Positions 21,497 to 33,087 of a DNA stretch of 64,000 nucleotides are shown piece after piece (within the stretch, counting starts at the first letter, position 1; each line of letters starts with the position of its first letter). The notes beneath the pieces were generated by a model. That model made no database searches and had not been told where the DNA came from. It saw only the letters and a list, made by a program, of their open reading frames with translations. The stretch covers positions 52,842,001-52,906,000 of the forward strand of contig JADMNL010000028.1 of the NCBI GenBank assembly GCA_016271365.2, written 5' to 3'. This DNA comes from Neoceratodus forsteri. Taxonomy: Eukaryota > Chordata > Ceratodontiformes > Ceratodontidae. The position numbers and the translations under genes are program-made.

Positions 21497-22140
21497 ATCA
21501 ATCTCTTGGAACTCAGGGAGGTCTTTCTGGCCCTGCAAGCTTTCTCTCAGTCAGTGCAGAACAAGGCGGTTCAGGTCAGGACAGACAACACCACCACCAT
21601 GTGGTACATCAACAAGCAGGGAGGCACTCGGTCCACGGCCTTGTGCACGGAAGCCATGAAATCGTGGTCCCTAGCTTATTCTCTGCAAACCTCTCTGACA
21701 GCAGTCCACCTTTCAGGGAAGGACAATATGCTAGCAGATGCATTGAGCAGGATCTCCCAGAGCCATCACAAATGGTCCCTGGACCCTCTGGTGTTGAAAG
21801 TGATTTTTTCAAGGTGGAGCACTCCAAAGATATATCTCTTTGCAGCCCCAGACAATCACCAACTTCCTCTGTTTTGTTGCAGACCCCTAGTCTTGGGCTT
21901 AGTCCCTCTGGATGCTCTGATTTTGAACTGGGAAGGGAAATTTCTATATGCCTTCCCTCCCTTTCCTCCACTGTTCAAGGTTCTGGTCAAGGTAAGATCA
22001 CAGCCCTGCAAAGTGATTCTGATTGCTCCAGACTGGGCCAGGCAGCCTTGCTACCCCCTGTTTCTGTCCCTAGCAGTCCATCTTCCCCGTCTCTTCCCAG
22101 GAATTACAACCTGTTAACCTTCTCTCGGGAAGATTTGGTA
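21497..22140 (+). pseudogene. DIRS copy 1 RNase H remainder and linker domain
   Basis: Continues the gene broken at 15340: INLLELREVFLALQAFSQS (catalytic Glu), VQVRTDNTTTMWYINKQGG (Asp), and NMLADALSRISQSHHKWSLD (Asp). Then comes the conserved linker LFAAPDNHQLPLFCC ... VILIAPDWARQPCYPL before the recombinase. The open frame that runs in from the L1 3' UTR at 21218 is accidental. A frameshift near 21650 moves the ADALSR block to another frame. Confidence 0.88.
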
Positions 22141-22929
22141 CCCCAATCTTCGGTCTCTCAATTTCGAGGCATGGCTCTTAAAGAGTTAGGGTATGCAGAT
22201 TTGCATCTGTCCCAAGAGGTTCTGGATATTCTCAAAGCCTCTCGAAAGCCTGCCACCAGAAAAATGTATAACTCCAAATGGAAAAGATTCAGCATTTGAC
22301 GTTCCAAGAAGCATATATCCCCAGACACTGCTGAATTGTCTATAGTTCTGGATTATATGGTTCATCTTAATGGCCTAGGCCTCAGACCAGCTACTCTCAA
22401 AGTACATTTGTCAGCTGTTTCTGCTTTTATGTCAGTGGGAAAGCCTTCCTCACTGTCAACTTACTCTGTATTCTGTAAATTTTTCAAGGGATTGCTTCAT
22501 ACCAATCCCTCCTTTAGGGATCCTACCCCTGCTTGGGATCTTAATGTTTGCATTGCTAAGCTTATGCAACCCCGTTTTGAGCCTTTGTCTTCAGCAGGGC
22601 TTAAGTACTTGACTTGGAAAACTGTGTTCTTGGTAGCTATTACCTCTGCCAGGCGTATCAGTGAATTGCAAGCTCTGTCAGTGGAGCCTGATTTTATCTC
22701 ATTCTATAGAGATAAGGTGGTCCTTAGAACTAATAGGAGGTTTTTACCTAAAGTGGTTTCAGATTTTCATCTGAACCAATCTATGTCTCTCCCTGTGTTC
22801 TTCACTGACCATTCTTCTTCAGGAGAAAGAAGTTTACACAGTTTGGATGTTAAAAGAGCCCTTAGTTACTACATTGAGCGTACTAAGGCTCACAGGTTTG
22901 ACTCCCTCCAGTTGTTTCTCACTTATATA

Positions 22930-24338
22930 TTTATTTATTTGCTTTTGTTAACCAGGTAAGCACACTAGACAGCAAAGTGCGTATTTTCAGGAGCGACCCA
23001 GGAGAGTTACAGGGTATCCATGAACACAAGATATAGGGTAGGGGTTACATGCAGCAGCCATGGGTTACATACTGGAGCAACATGCTCCGCCATAGGGTAA
23101 TACAGTGATAACATCGAATAACAATTAGGAATTTGCAGCAAGAACAACACAAGCAGGAGCAAAACATCAAAATAGTTAGGAGTACATATGTGTGTCATAG
23201 CCTGGCCTAGACGCCTGTAATGAGAAAGAGGACTTGGTGCTAGACCGGGTTAGGAAATGATTAAGAGCGATAATGCCACGCCACCTGGGGCGGTAAGTGC
23301 CTAAGGAAGGTAATCAGCGGAGGAGATAACGCTAGGAGAACTGCAGACTGAGGGGGTGCCTGATTCATGCTTAACACAGGCAGGTGGATGCGGTTTTTAG
23401 GAAGTTCCATAGGGAAGATTTGAAGCAAGGGTGGGAGGGGGAGGCACGAACACGAGCTGGAAGGGAGTTCCACAATTTTGGCGCATGGACGGTGAATGCC
23501 CAATCACCTGTGATTGTGCGAGTCTTGAGGACTAGACGGGCCTGAGTTGCACACGATCTGAGGTTGTAGATGGGGGAGGCGTGTTTTATGGGAAGGGCGA
23601 GTGAGGCGGGAGTGGCCATTCTAACTATATTGTCGATGAAGTTGCCAAGGATGTAGGTCCGGAGTTTTTCTGGGGGTAGCCACTCCAGTCGAGAATAGAG
23701 CTCACAGCGGTGCGTGAGGTGGGGGGCCGAGACTGTGAAGCGGCATATGTTGTTGTAGGTGGTGTCCCATTTGGCAAGGCTAGAGGTCGGGACAGAGGCA
23801 AAGGCAACAAGCCCATAGGAGAGTGTGGGAAGGAGAATCCCCTTAGCTATAGCAAGCCGGGCTGCAGGGGTGAGGCAGTCTTTAGCTCTGTAGGCTAGGT
23901 CGAGCTAGCCATTAGTCACTTTACAAATGTTCCAAATGTGCGAGGAGAGATCCAGTTGAGGATCAAGGGTGACACCTAGGTATTTAACAGAGTCAGTGTT
24001 CGGAAGGAGGGAGTCACTTGACCCATGGATTTTTAAGGGGATCATACAGGAGGAGGTTTTGGCCACGGAGCCAAAGAGCATGGCCTGCGTTTTCTTCAGG
24101 TTCACTGTAAGTTTGTGTCCATCAAGCCAGTTCCTGATAAGACAGAAATCAGAGTTGAGCTGGGAGTTGATGGAGGTGATGTTCTGTGAGCTGGCTAGGA
24201 TGACTAGGTAGTTGGCGTAAAGAGTTAGGTGCCCATTGGTAGTGACGGAGGGCAAATCTTTAATGAACAGGGAGAACAGGATGGGTCCAAGAACGGATCA
24301 TTGGGGCACCCCACTGTACACTGGGGAGAGGGTTGAAA
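22930..24338 (-). mobile_element. L2-like LINE 3' part inserted in DIRS recombinase
   Basis: A minus-strand, 5'-truncated LINE of about 1.4 kb. Its 3' end is seen on the plus strand as tatttatttatttgctttt followed by gttaaccaggtaagcacac, so the element ends in cttacctggttaacaaaag plus (aaat)n. The 3' end matches that of the SINE at 3777-4018. The DIRS sequence leaves off at ctcacttat and resumes at ggggaagtggggaagggc. No long target duplication is visible. Confidence 0.82.
23261..24335 (-). pseudogene. L2-like LINE reverse transcriptase C-terminal part
   Basis: Minus strand in order: GVPQ followed by a stop where GVPQGSVLGP is expected, SVLGPILFSLFIKDLPS, LTLYANYLVILAS at the position of the YADD active site (here YANY), HKLTVNLKKTQAMLFGS, LPNTDSVKYLGVTLDPQL. 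After shifts it reads LDWSGYPQKNSGPTS-type sequence, then NLRSCATQARLVLKT and FTVHAPKLWNSLPARVRAS with an end like that of L2 and Rex1 LINEs. The altered active site and the stop show it is dead. L2 or Rex1/Babar clade cannot be separated by eye. Confidence 0.8.
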
Positions 24339-24677
24339 GGGGAAGTGGGGAAGGGCAAACCTGCCACTAAGAGAACTATTGCTAGGTGGATTGTCTCTTG
24401 TATTCAATTCTGCTATGAGAAGCTAGGCAACATACTTCCCTCAGGCCTGATGGCTCATTTGACTAGAGGTACAGCTGCTTCCCTGGCTGTGGCCAGGGAT
24501 ATTCCTTTGCTAGAGATATGTAAAGCAGCCACCTAGAAAACAGTCCATACATTTACCAAGCATTACTTCCTGGACATCCAGGCTAGGAGTGATGCTCGGT
24601 TTGGTACAGCAGTACTGCAGAGCCTATTCCCAAGGTAGGTTTGATTCCCTCCTCCATGGAAGTACTGCTTGGTAGTC

Positions 24678-24777
24678 TGCTATAGTTAGAATACAGCAAG
24701 ACTTCATGTTGTTTGAAGAAAAAATGACTCACCCTAGTAATTATGTTTCTTCTAATGGAGTCTTGCTGTATTCTGAC
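24678..24777. repeat. DIRS copy 1 internal complementary region
   Basis: The first half (ctatagttagaatacagcaagacttc...gtttgaag) is the reverse complement of the element's left end. The second half (atgactcaccctagtaat ... ggagtcttgctgtattctgac) is the reverse complement of its right end at 25170-25226. The two are fused back to back, the hallmark used by DIRS elements to rebuild their ends through a circular intermediate. Confidence 0.9.
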
Positions 24778-25031
24778 CTCCTTCCCTGCCTCCCCTCTCA
24801 GAACCTGTTTTTAGGAAGTGGGCTGGCAGGTGCAGTGGTGCATTTGGGTACTTCCTCCTTTTAGAGGTGGGGAGTGGGTTATATTGTTAATTTAACAGTC
24901 TTAAGTTGTTCACTACCTGGTTTTTGATTTTGGATTTCTTGACTTGAGTCTTTTGGGGATCCAAAATATTTGGTTGCCATTTGGCTAGTAAAGATTTTAC
25001 AATTTCCACATAGTAGTTAGTATTAGCTCAT

Positions 25032-25185
25032 AAGAATCTGATGGTTGTGCTTCAAAGTGCAGCAGACAGAGGTTTGAACCGAGCTCGAGCTCAACATTCT
25101 ATGCTCTGCATAGAAATTAACCCTCTACTCTCCGGGGCAGTTTGAGTGCTGGGGCTAACTGCAATAGTCAGAATACAGCAAGACT
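25032..25185 (-). repeat. DIRS copy 1 right inverted terminal repeat
   Basis: The inverse of 11967-12120: aagaatctgatggttgtgc ... cagaatacagcaagact. It is followed by an outer extension ccattagaagaaacatgatt to about 25226 that is absent from the left end, so the two termini are not identical. The internal complementary region copies both. Confidence 0.9.
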
Positions 25186-25226
25186 CCATTAGAAGAAACA
25201 TGATTACCAAGGTGAGTATTTATTTC

Positions 25227-27536
25227 TTCCATCCCCGTGTGTGGGAGGTGATTCCCTGGAACCCAACAAGGGATCTCTGTGGTAGCAGGCCATAATGAGG
25301 CTTGCCCCTTCCATAGCTGCTTGAAAATAGTTCACAAGTCTGTTTCTGACCACTGAATGGTCCCAAAAAGGGAAAGATGTCCTCTTTATATGGTCAAAAA
25401 TATAGTTTAGAAATACCAAAGTTGGCTTTTTTTTAAATATTTAAAATATATGAAATAGTGGACACGTGTTATGTATACATGATAGTGCAGCAGTAGAGTA
25501 AAGTATTCTGCTTTTAGTTAATTTCAGTAGTTTAGTCATTCATTTATACCTAACATTTGTTGGTTGCACGCTTTAATTGCCTCCAAGTTTTGAAGCATGT
25601 TTGGAATCGGGGAGAGGATTTATTACAGGAGTCAAACATTTATGTTAAGCTTTAAATCTTGTGCTAAATCTACATCAGGATTCTTCAGTACGAAGTAAAG
25701 GCACAACAGCAGAAGAAATCTGAAATACTGTATTCTGCACTGAATCCACAGTTTTGTCTGACCTGGCTCGTAGGGCAAATAGTTTGACTCTGAGGACTAT
25801 TTATAAACACTGGAGAGAAAAAAGCAGCTAAGCTATCAATTCAGACAAAAGGCTGCAACCTTATGCCTGAGGCAACGAATCTTTAAGGTTGGTAATTTCA
25901 CAGGTTCAGGTACTTGGAACTTGCAACAGATTTTGGATCCCTGAATTTTATTTTTCTTCTGGATTTGCTTACCTTTTACATCTTACTGTATGTTTTTATA
26001 TCATACACTCACCGCACCCTGAACTAACAAAGGATTCACAGATGTGCTTGTTCTGTAGAGTACGTTTTCTGTTTTAAAGCATGATACTGCAGCCTTCCTC
26101 CTACTGTCATTCAAGCAAAGGTCACTGTATGTGAATTAAATAGACTCAAGAGGATGTAAAGAGACTCCTCAGGCACCTTACCTTACCTTTGGTCTCCTGT
26201 GCTGCAGATATTAATTACTCTAGAGATTAAGCTTTGAATGGGTATGTGGAGTGTGTGTGTGTAATATATATAGTGTATAGTAGAGTACTGTTCTGTATAG
26301 AATTCCCATCCCTTTCAAAATGCTGTTGTACTGCAGTTCAAAGGTCATGGAATGTAACTATACCTTTCTGTGGTATGACAGCATTCTGAAACCTCTACAG
26401 ACTGCACAAGTCAGTTTGGTTCTGAAAGCAAAAGAAACACCGTGCGCACATCTCACATGATATTATACACTATAAAAAATACAGGAGAAGCAGCTTTATG
26501 CAAAAACATGTTCTGCCACCTCGGGGTTCCAATTCCCACAGATCTCTCAAGCTTCGCTCTCGAGGTCAGTGGGAATCAGAATCCCTCTGTGGTTGAACAC
26601 AACGGTTGTGCATAGTTGCCTGTCCTGTATTCTCTACATATATGTAATGATAGAACTGTATTTGATTAAAGAGAACAGGAATTGATTTCCGTCTGGTAGC
26701 TGTTTATAATGTTCCAATATACAGAAATGATGTACATAAGATTAAATGACCCACATGTAACTGTACCTGAATAAAAGGTGATGTGAAAACCTGTATTTTG
26801 CATTGTTTTGTTTTTTATGGGCAGTATTCTGTTACAGTGTAGAAAATGGGCAAAGGAATTCCCGGGCTCTGATTGGCCTATAGCCCTGGCAAGCTGGGCA
26901 TCTATCAGGCAACAGAGCCCAGGCATTAAAAGTGCCAGCTAGCCACAAGCCTAATTACACAGATCAGTATTCAAATAGGACGTCCGTCTTTGAAAGCAGA
27001 CATTTTTTTTCTTGCTGCTTAGCGGGCTAGTTTGTGGCCTCCCCCCCCCCACCAAATCCAGTAGCCAGTACCATGACATGAGGCATTGTAAACAAATGTA
27101 AAGTGTAAAAACAGTAACATTTATTGCGATCACCTGCACTTGCTATAAAAAGTTCCACAGGCGTCAGTATACACCCATATACTTGTCGCTCTCCCACCCT
27201 GAAAGCCGGTGGCTCAATTTCAGTCCCCAAGCTGGCAGGACACATCGCAGAATGGGTCATAGTAGAAGTCAGACCCCAGAGGTTTAACTTATCTTCATGC
27301 TTGCTTCCTTGGTCTGTTCAGCAGCCAGCTGACTCAGTAGACAACTGTTGGCTGTACATGACAGCAGCGGTACTTTCTTCATTTGTGTACCGCAGATGGA
27401 TGTCAATCTGCGGTACAGAAAATGAAGAAAATACCAATCCTCTGACATGCAGAACCAGTACAGGAGCTAGTGCTCTCTCCCCAACCCACTACCACCACTC
27501 CATTGCTTGAGATTTAGTACTTTGAATTCATGTGTA
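25227..27536. other. Region without recognised gene or element
   Basis: 2.3 kb of AT-rich sequence. Only short microsatellite-like tracts (gtgtgtgtgtgtaatatata at about 26255) and a C run at 27041-27050 stand out. No frame resembles a known protein, and no splice-bounded exon can be argued. It is the longest plain stretch in the window and may be old unique DNA. Confidence 0.5.
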
Positions 27537-29136
27537 TGTAACCCCTACCCGATATGGCGTTTGTATCTGACAGCTCTACCAGGTGGGCTGGGTTCGGGGA
27601 GGAATATGTCACTTGGCACAAACGCTAGGTTTGGCTACTCTGCACAGGGGCACCCAAGTAACTCCAAACACAGGAAGCAATAACTGTAATGTCCAGTACC
27701 TGAAGTGGGATTCTAAAGTGTGGCTTTTATTCACATCCAAACAGAATAAGCAAAGCATAGATGGACCCCCACGGGGCTACACTCCTGGTAATGCAGATTA
27801 AAAGAGGCCAGAACACATCCTCATCACTTTAGCCCTCAGGCTCTACAACACACTGGGCACACAGCCCGGACCTGTATGCTGCTTTGGGTTACACAGCCCA
27901 AACTTGTACACTGCTCTGGGTTTTCCCTGGCTTGGCTCCCTTGCCAGCCACTTGGACACCTTCCATACTTTATGGAAACATTTTCTGGTGGCTCCCTAAA
28001 CCACCTAAGAGCACCTCAGCTCCATCAGGGAATCCTCCTCTTTAATCCCACGTCTTGGCACTTTCATCAGGCACTGGCCAAGTACCTGAGGGAAAGCAAA
28101 AGGTGTCTCAGAGCAAATCCGTAGAGGTGAATTTGGTTACTACTGATGGGGGGGGTCTCCTACCTCTCGCTCCCCCAATTCATACCCGGCCATTTTTCTG
28201 GACTGTAAACACCTCAACCTTTAACACTCTGCTGTGTAGATTCTTGCTAAATGTATTTCACATTCAATCTACTTGTCTTGCTTCCCATTTGTGCTGGACT
28301 TGAACATACTTAAAAATAAGTGGCATTGTCCATTACTCTAGACCCCCCACAGGTTAAGCAGTCCAATCCCCACATTCTTTCTTTCCATTTTGTGCTGGCC
28401 TTGAACATACTTATAAGTGGCTTTGTCCATTACTCTAGACCTCCCACTGAGTTAAGCAGTTCAATCCCCACATCTTCCAACTGTACTTGGCTGTCTTTTC
28501 CTGACCACACAGTAATAGTCCCTTTAGTTTCCTTCTGTTTTGGGTGAAAACACTTGGCCCTTTTTCAGAGCGAACTCACCCTTTGGTTGCAGGTGCCCAA
28601 CAGGCATTTCCTCGTCAAGGAATCCCTTACAGAGCTTCTGGTGCCTCAGCACAACTCAGACAGGCAGCTTCTTTCCCTTAGCCGGACTCAGGGGGGTTGC
28701 CCCTGGAAAACAGGCAGACACCATCCCCCCATTCCCTCAGAGATGGGGCTCTGAACCATTGAGAGCAGTCTCCACCACTTCAATTATCAGTTCCTGTGCT
28801 CCTCTTCAGGTGGAAACACTCACCAAAAACAAAAGTAGCTCTGAAACAGAGCTTAAAGCTCTGAGAGCCTGCACTCACTCTGCTGCACTACAGTCTATCT
28901 CTCAGACTGCCTTCAAATTCCCCAGTGTTCTACTCTAACCTCCAACTGCAACATTCCAGTGTGGCTTATGCTGCTGCAACAGTTCTAAAATGATGTCATC
29001 CCTCAGTCTCAGTTGAGACTGAGAACAGAGCGAGACAGTGTGAAATCCATTTAACCGGAGTTTCACAAGCTGCCTTCCCTGCCTACCACTAGGTCTTACT
29101 GGGATTCTAGTAACCCTGGGTAACAGGGGGGTTACA
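27537..29136 (-). repeat. 3' LTR of the LTR element
   Basis: 1600 bases, ending in the inverted pair TGTAACCCC/GGGGTTACA. On the minus strand, AATAAA occurs near 27733 (plus strand gcttttattcac), about 200 bases before the LTR end, as expected for an R/U5 boundary. Compared with the other LTR, about 5 percent of the first 285 bases differ (counted by eye). Confidence 0.9.
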
Positions 29137-30491
29137 CTCACCCTGGGCCAGGAAAATGACTGTCCACAGTCATTAATCACCCGGCTTAGGCCATCTCACC
29201 CCATGTGTTGACTACTGGGAGGTAGCGCTACCTTCTCCCCTACCATGTGCTAGCACAGGCAGGAAACACTAAGGACCTAGAAGCCTTTGGCTGACATATC
29301 AGCCTCTACTCTACCCGCTAACTATGGGTACCTAGTGGCTCTGGTAGAACTGTCCATAGCATAGCCCTAATAGATCCGCACTGTGGCCCTTACGGCCATT
29401 CAGGACCACAGCCTGTCTATCCCCCCAGCCCTCTAGGGAAAACCTGTCTGTCTCTAACTCAAATTTCCCAAAACAAAACAAATGGGACCTCCCTGACCCT
29501 GGACAACATGCAACCACACACCAGGCGCTAATACCATACCTATGCATTACTCCCACACTACCCCACAACCATACCTGTGGAAGGAAAAATTACACACAGT
29601 AACAACAACAACAACAGTACTTTAAACACTACTCTCTAAAGTACTAGTGAGGGACTCCGATGAGTCCCTTCTCCTCTTCTTGTCTTCTCTTCTGTCTTCT
29701 TCAGGAACACCTGCAAGAAAAAGAAAGACAACACACACTCCTAATCTGCATACACAGTCTATCTAAACCCTTTCCATCTAAACACTGGAGAATCCTAAGA
29801 AGATTTATTTTAAAGAAGTAGAAAACAGTATAAACATTAGAAAACAGTAGAAAACAATGACATTATTCACAATGCACATATTTGGGGGATGGAGTGCCCT
29901 AAAAGTCCCATCTAGTGACCACAGTGTCCAAAGGCAAGTCCATTAAAGAGTCTGTCCTGGGCCGGAGCCGGTGAAGCACAGTTCTAGCAGGCCAAAGTCC
30001 CGAAGGGGAGAGTCTTTGAGGACAGTTCAAACATCTGGAGTCTGCTAGTGTAGGGTGTGTACTGCAGTGTCATAAGAAAAGAAAAGTCTGGACTTACCAG
30101 TCCCTTGTAGAATGAAAACGGCACCAAACCTGGTCCTCAGCTGAAGACTCTCCCTGGCAGCATTCTTCCAATACAGCTGGGCGGACATCTCCTGGGAACG
30201 ACAGGAGGGCATATCTGGAAACTGCTGGGCTGATGTCATCTCTGGAGATGGAACCTTGGAACAGGAACAAAAAGGAAAACAGCTGGTCTGAAGTCATCCA
30301 ATTACCAGGTGATGAATCAGGATACAGCTGGGCTGGTGTCCTCTCTGGATCTGAAGTCATCTGGTGGGCCAGTCGATGGATTCTGGGAAGCCAGTACACT
30401 GTAGAACTGATGAATGTGGGGCACCTGAGTCCTGGACGTCCATACTGGCAGAACAACATAGGTACTGCAATGGATGGAGTGGCAGCAATGG
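29137..30491 (-). other. LTR element 3' internal region
   Basis: Next to the 3' LTR on the minus strand is caggacagtcattttcctggcccagggtgag with no strong polypurine tract. An AAC microsatellite lies at about 29601-29617. From about 29940 to 30390 the sequence has degenerate repeats of a cagctgggctgatgtcatct type. A minus-strand frame of 157 codons (30094-30567) crosses these, with no resemblance to a known family and composition suggestive of chance. Confidence 0.5.
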
Positions 30492-30761
30492 TTACCACTG
30501 CTCTGCTTTCCATTTGGTAGGCATGGGCACATTCGCAGGAAAGTCTTTGCATTGTGGCCAATAGCACAACGGGTTAGGTGCTTGAATTATTACCCCGTCT
30601 GGGCACTCATAATTCACACTGTGAAAGGTTTCACGTCCCTCTCCATTCACAATTCGAACAGTGTCCATTAACAGTGTCCTGCCTCTTTTCCACTGGCTGT
30701 ATTTGTCGTGAAACATTCTGTGCTTGACATGCTTGTTTGCACCAGGATATACACATTTCAT
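30492..30761 (-). CDS. Unrecognised small ORF in LTR element
   Basis: 89 codons starting MKCVYPGANKHVKHRMFHDK, bounded upstream by an in-frame TAA directly before the ATG region. The product is basic at first, with spaced cysteines (KCVYPG, YECPDG, PLCYWPQCKDFP), compatible with a small metal-binding or disulphide-linked fold. No family is recognised. It lies downstream of the 214-codon ORF in the same orientation, so both could come from one spliced LTR-driven transcript. It could also be chance. Confidence 0.35.
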   Translation of the reverse strand: MKCVYPGANKHVKHRMFHDKYSQWKRGRTLLMDTVRIVNGEGRETFHSVNYECPDGVIIQAPNPLCYWPQCKDFPANVPMPTKWKAEQW

Positions 30762-31061
30762 TGCTTATGCCCAGATCCAGGACTTCCTGTTTTGTTCAGT
30801 CTCCTCCCAGACTCTCCAAGGAAAGGTAAGAAAAGACATCCCATAGATTTAATTTGCGTTCCTCCTATGAACCAGTCTTTCCTCTTTACTAGCTTTGGTC
30901 AACCTGAGACCTCTGGCCTGGCTTGGGGGTGGCCAGTCCTGGTTCTGCCAGCTACGCATTCTCAAAGAGACAAAAAATGGATCTCTAGCTTCTTCTTGCA
31001 CAGCCAGGACAGTGGCATCACCACTCTCTTCCAGGCATTCCTCTGAGGCAAGAGCTTGAGG

Positions 31062-31703
31062 CTATGTACTAGTTCCTTTTTCACAAGGCCACATAGGTTC
31101 CCCCTCTTCTTCTTCCTCACTGAGAATCTGTGCCCAGGAGTGAGCAGTCGTCCTCACTCCTGAGACTATCCATTCTTCGCTGGACGCAGAGGTCGAAACC
31201 TCCCATTCAAAGGCCTCCCTCATCTCATCTTCACCTATGAGACTTGGGCTAGGCCCCGCTCTCCACAGGTCTACTGATGCTCTTCCTGAGATGTCTCTCT
31301 GCGACTCAGAATCCGAAACATCAGCACATTGTTCTGTCTGTAAATCTGCACCCTCTAGCTTTGTGCCACACTCCCCTGAGGGGACTTCTCCAACAGGCTC
31401 CGCCTGGTTCTGTGTGCTGCCAACTACAAATTCTTGAACTTTTGTCCATGTGGGAGCCAAACAAATCTTGGGCACTTTAAATAAACCATATTTCTCTAAG
31501 CACCCAGAACAGTGAGGTACCATGAAGATGTCCCTTCCAGCATTTAAGCACATTAAAGATACTTGCACTGGATATCCAGGAATCACCACTTGAGGAGGCA
31601 GTCGTCCTTTGTAGTAACATCTCTCAATGTCCCTTAACTTGTTAACTTCTACTGCTACCACAGCCCGGGCATGATCCGGGTAGTGGGCTGGTCCTGAAGC
31701 CAT
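31062..31703 (-). CDS. Unrecognised acidic protein ORF in LTR element
   Basis: 213 codons from MASGPAHYPDHARAVVAVEV. The ATG lies 2 bases after a strong splice-acceptor-like stretch on the minus strand (tttgttttttctctgcag), so I chose it over the methionine at 31733. The N-terminal half has spaced cysteines (ERCYYKGRLPPQVV, MCLNAGRDIF, PHCSGCLEKYG, KICLAPTW). The C-terminal half is acidic and Ser-rich (DVSDSESQRD, ILSEEEEEGEP). No RT, protease, capsid or envelope motif is seen. It is the longest open frame inside the element and is conserved enough to be open. Function is unknown. Possibilities are a retroelement accessory protein or a captured host exon. Confidence 0.5.
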   Translation of the reverse strand: MASGPAHYPDHARAVVAVEVNKLRDIERCYYKGRLPPQVVIPGYPVQVSLMCLNAGRDIFMVPHCSGCLEKYGLFKVPKICLAPTWTKVQEFVVGSTQNQAEPVGEVPSGECGTKLEGADLQTEQCADVSDSESQRDISGRASVDLWRAGPSPSLIGEDEMREAFEWEVSTSASSEEWIVSGVRTTAHSWAQILSEEEEEGEPMWPCEKGTST

Positions 31704-33087
31704 AACTGCAGAGAAAAAACAAATAACGCTCACTGTTATTTCAAGACTTACATCACTGAAAACTTCCTTTCTCTTTCAAAATGGCTTCTCTGCTGCTGTG
31801 TTTATATTACTACCCCACCCTGTAATGACGGCGGCAGCACTCCTACGCATCAACATTCTGGAATTGGGTCAAGCCACTGCGTATCCGATTTACACACTCT
31901 ACTGATAACTTTGCTCAAACTGCACAAACTTGCACGGTTCTTTATCCTAGCACATTTATATGATTTACCATGGACTTTTCACTTGCTGAAGACATTGCTC
32001 TAGCTTACAGTCCCTTAAAGCCTCAGTATTTCATAGCACATGATTGCCTGTAAATCTTGCTGCATATCTGATACAACTCACAGTCTCTCTCATGGCTTTG
32101 AAACTTATACTGACACTGAACCTATAATTATGCTCACAGTCAGTAGCTTAAAATGCTCACTTTTGCTGGTAAAACTTAACACAGTCCTTATTTGCAAAGC
32201 AATTACACTGCTACACACAGGTTCAGCTGGCTTTTGGCAAAATCACTTAGTTGGAGCAATTATTTCTGTTGGTACTCACTGTTATCAGTAGCTGTTTGCT
32301 GCAATGGAAAACGTTCTGCAGCCAGTCTTGGAGGCCTCTGGAAAGAAGCAGGTTGGCAGTCCTGCCGATTGTCCCTCTGAACACCACACTCACAGTCCAG
32401 TCGATTGAGATGCGGGTTGAGCCCGAATTCAGACAGAAAAGTCAATTTTTTAAACTTTTTACAGCGCTTTCAGTCACCACGACGATCCTCCCAACAAGCC
32501 AGTATGCACACTCCACTCACTCTCACTCTCGAATGCTGGGTAGTCACTCTAGAGCTGGCTTGAGGGCGGGATTGATTGCAGTCTCACCAATCACTCGACA
32601 CCATGCAAATGAGCCTCTTCCCTCTCAAGTGCTCTTCTCCTCACGGTGATCATCAAGCAGGCAAATTTAAACTGCAAAACCACATTTTTTTTTTCCTCAA
32701 CAGACTCCATGGCAGGAGCACCATTTCAACCATTTTTCATGGCCATTAAGCAAAATCAGTCTCTCAGTTCACAAGAAAGCATTTCCAACATCTAGGGCAC
32801 AATTTTCCTTTTGCTACCCACAGTTTTTCACACTTTTCTTTGTCACAAACACTTTTAAAAGCTGACAAACGCTGTAATTTGATGCAGGACAAGGGCATAC
32901 ACTCACAGGCTTTACTGCTCCTTGGTAAACAGTTGGCATTTTAACAGCAGCACATGGACAACAGCACACAGTGGCACATTAGTTAACACTGCTTCACTTT
33001 TTGGGCTACCCACTGCCAGATAACCAAAACGCTAGCCCTTTGCCCAAGCGACCTTTCTTACATTGCTACCTAAATTCCAAACTCAAA
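31704..33087 (-). other. LTR element leader region
   Basis: About 1.4 kb between the primer-binding-type site and the ORF at 31703. No long frame is visible on the minus strand. A pyrimidine tract plus AG ends at 31706, and the region could act as an intron. Confidence 0.5.

Larger units (their letters stand above)
22150..24640 (+). pseudogene. DIRS copy 1 tyrosine recombinase, split by a LINE
   Basis: The N-terminal part reads ALKELGYADLHLSQEVLDIL, RKPATRKMYNSKWKRFSI followed by a TGA, then LDYMVHLNGLGLRPATLKVH. The catalytic part reads LVAITSARRISELQALSVEP with the first Arg. The L2-like LINE interrupts at 22930-24338. Afterwards it reads GLMAHLTRGTAASLAVARDI with the His-x-x-Arg box, then a TAG at about 24533 that removes the tyrosine-bearing end (KHYFLD in the frame beyond). 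Integrates circular DIRS DNA when intact. Confidence 0.88.
11958..25226 (+). mobile_element. DIRS-type retrotransposon, copy 1 (doubly interrupted)
   Basis: A plus-strand DIRS element with gag, reverse transcriptase/RNase H and tyrosine recombinase, bounded by inverted terminal repeats and carrying an internal complementary region. Subtracting the L1 at 15341-21480 and the L2-like LINE at 22930-24338 leaves about 5.7 kb, the same as copies 2 and 3. Coding sequence picks up exactly on either side of the L1. No target-site duplication is expected for tyrosine-recombinase integration, and none is seen. Stops and shifts disable all three genes. Confidence 0.92.

Noticed and set aside
21218..22117. 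A 299-codon frame joining L1 3' UTR to RNase H
   Set aside because: Its first 85 codons are L1 3' UTR and poly(A). It is a chance read-through into DIRS coding sequence across the insertion junction.
25227..27536. Host exons in the plain 2.3-kb stretch
   Set aside because: Short frames only. None has convincing splice sites on both sides or a recognisable domain.
30094..30567. 157-codon frame on the minus strand of the LTR element as a gene
   Set aside because: It crosses degenerate tandem repeats, overlaps the 89-codon frame and has low-information composition. Left as unassigned.
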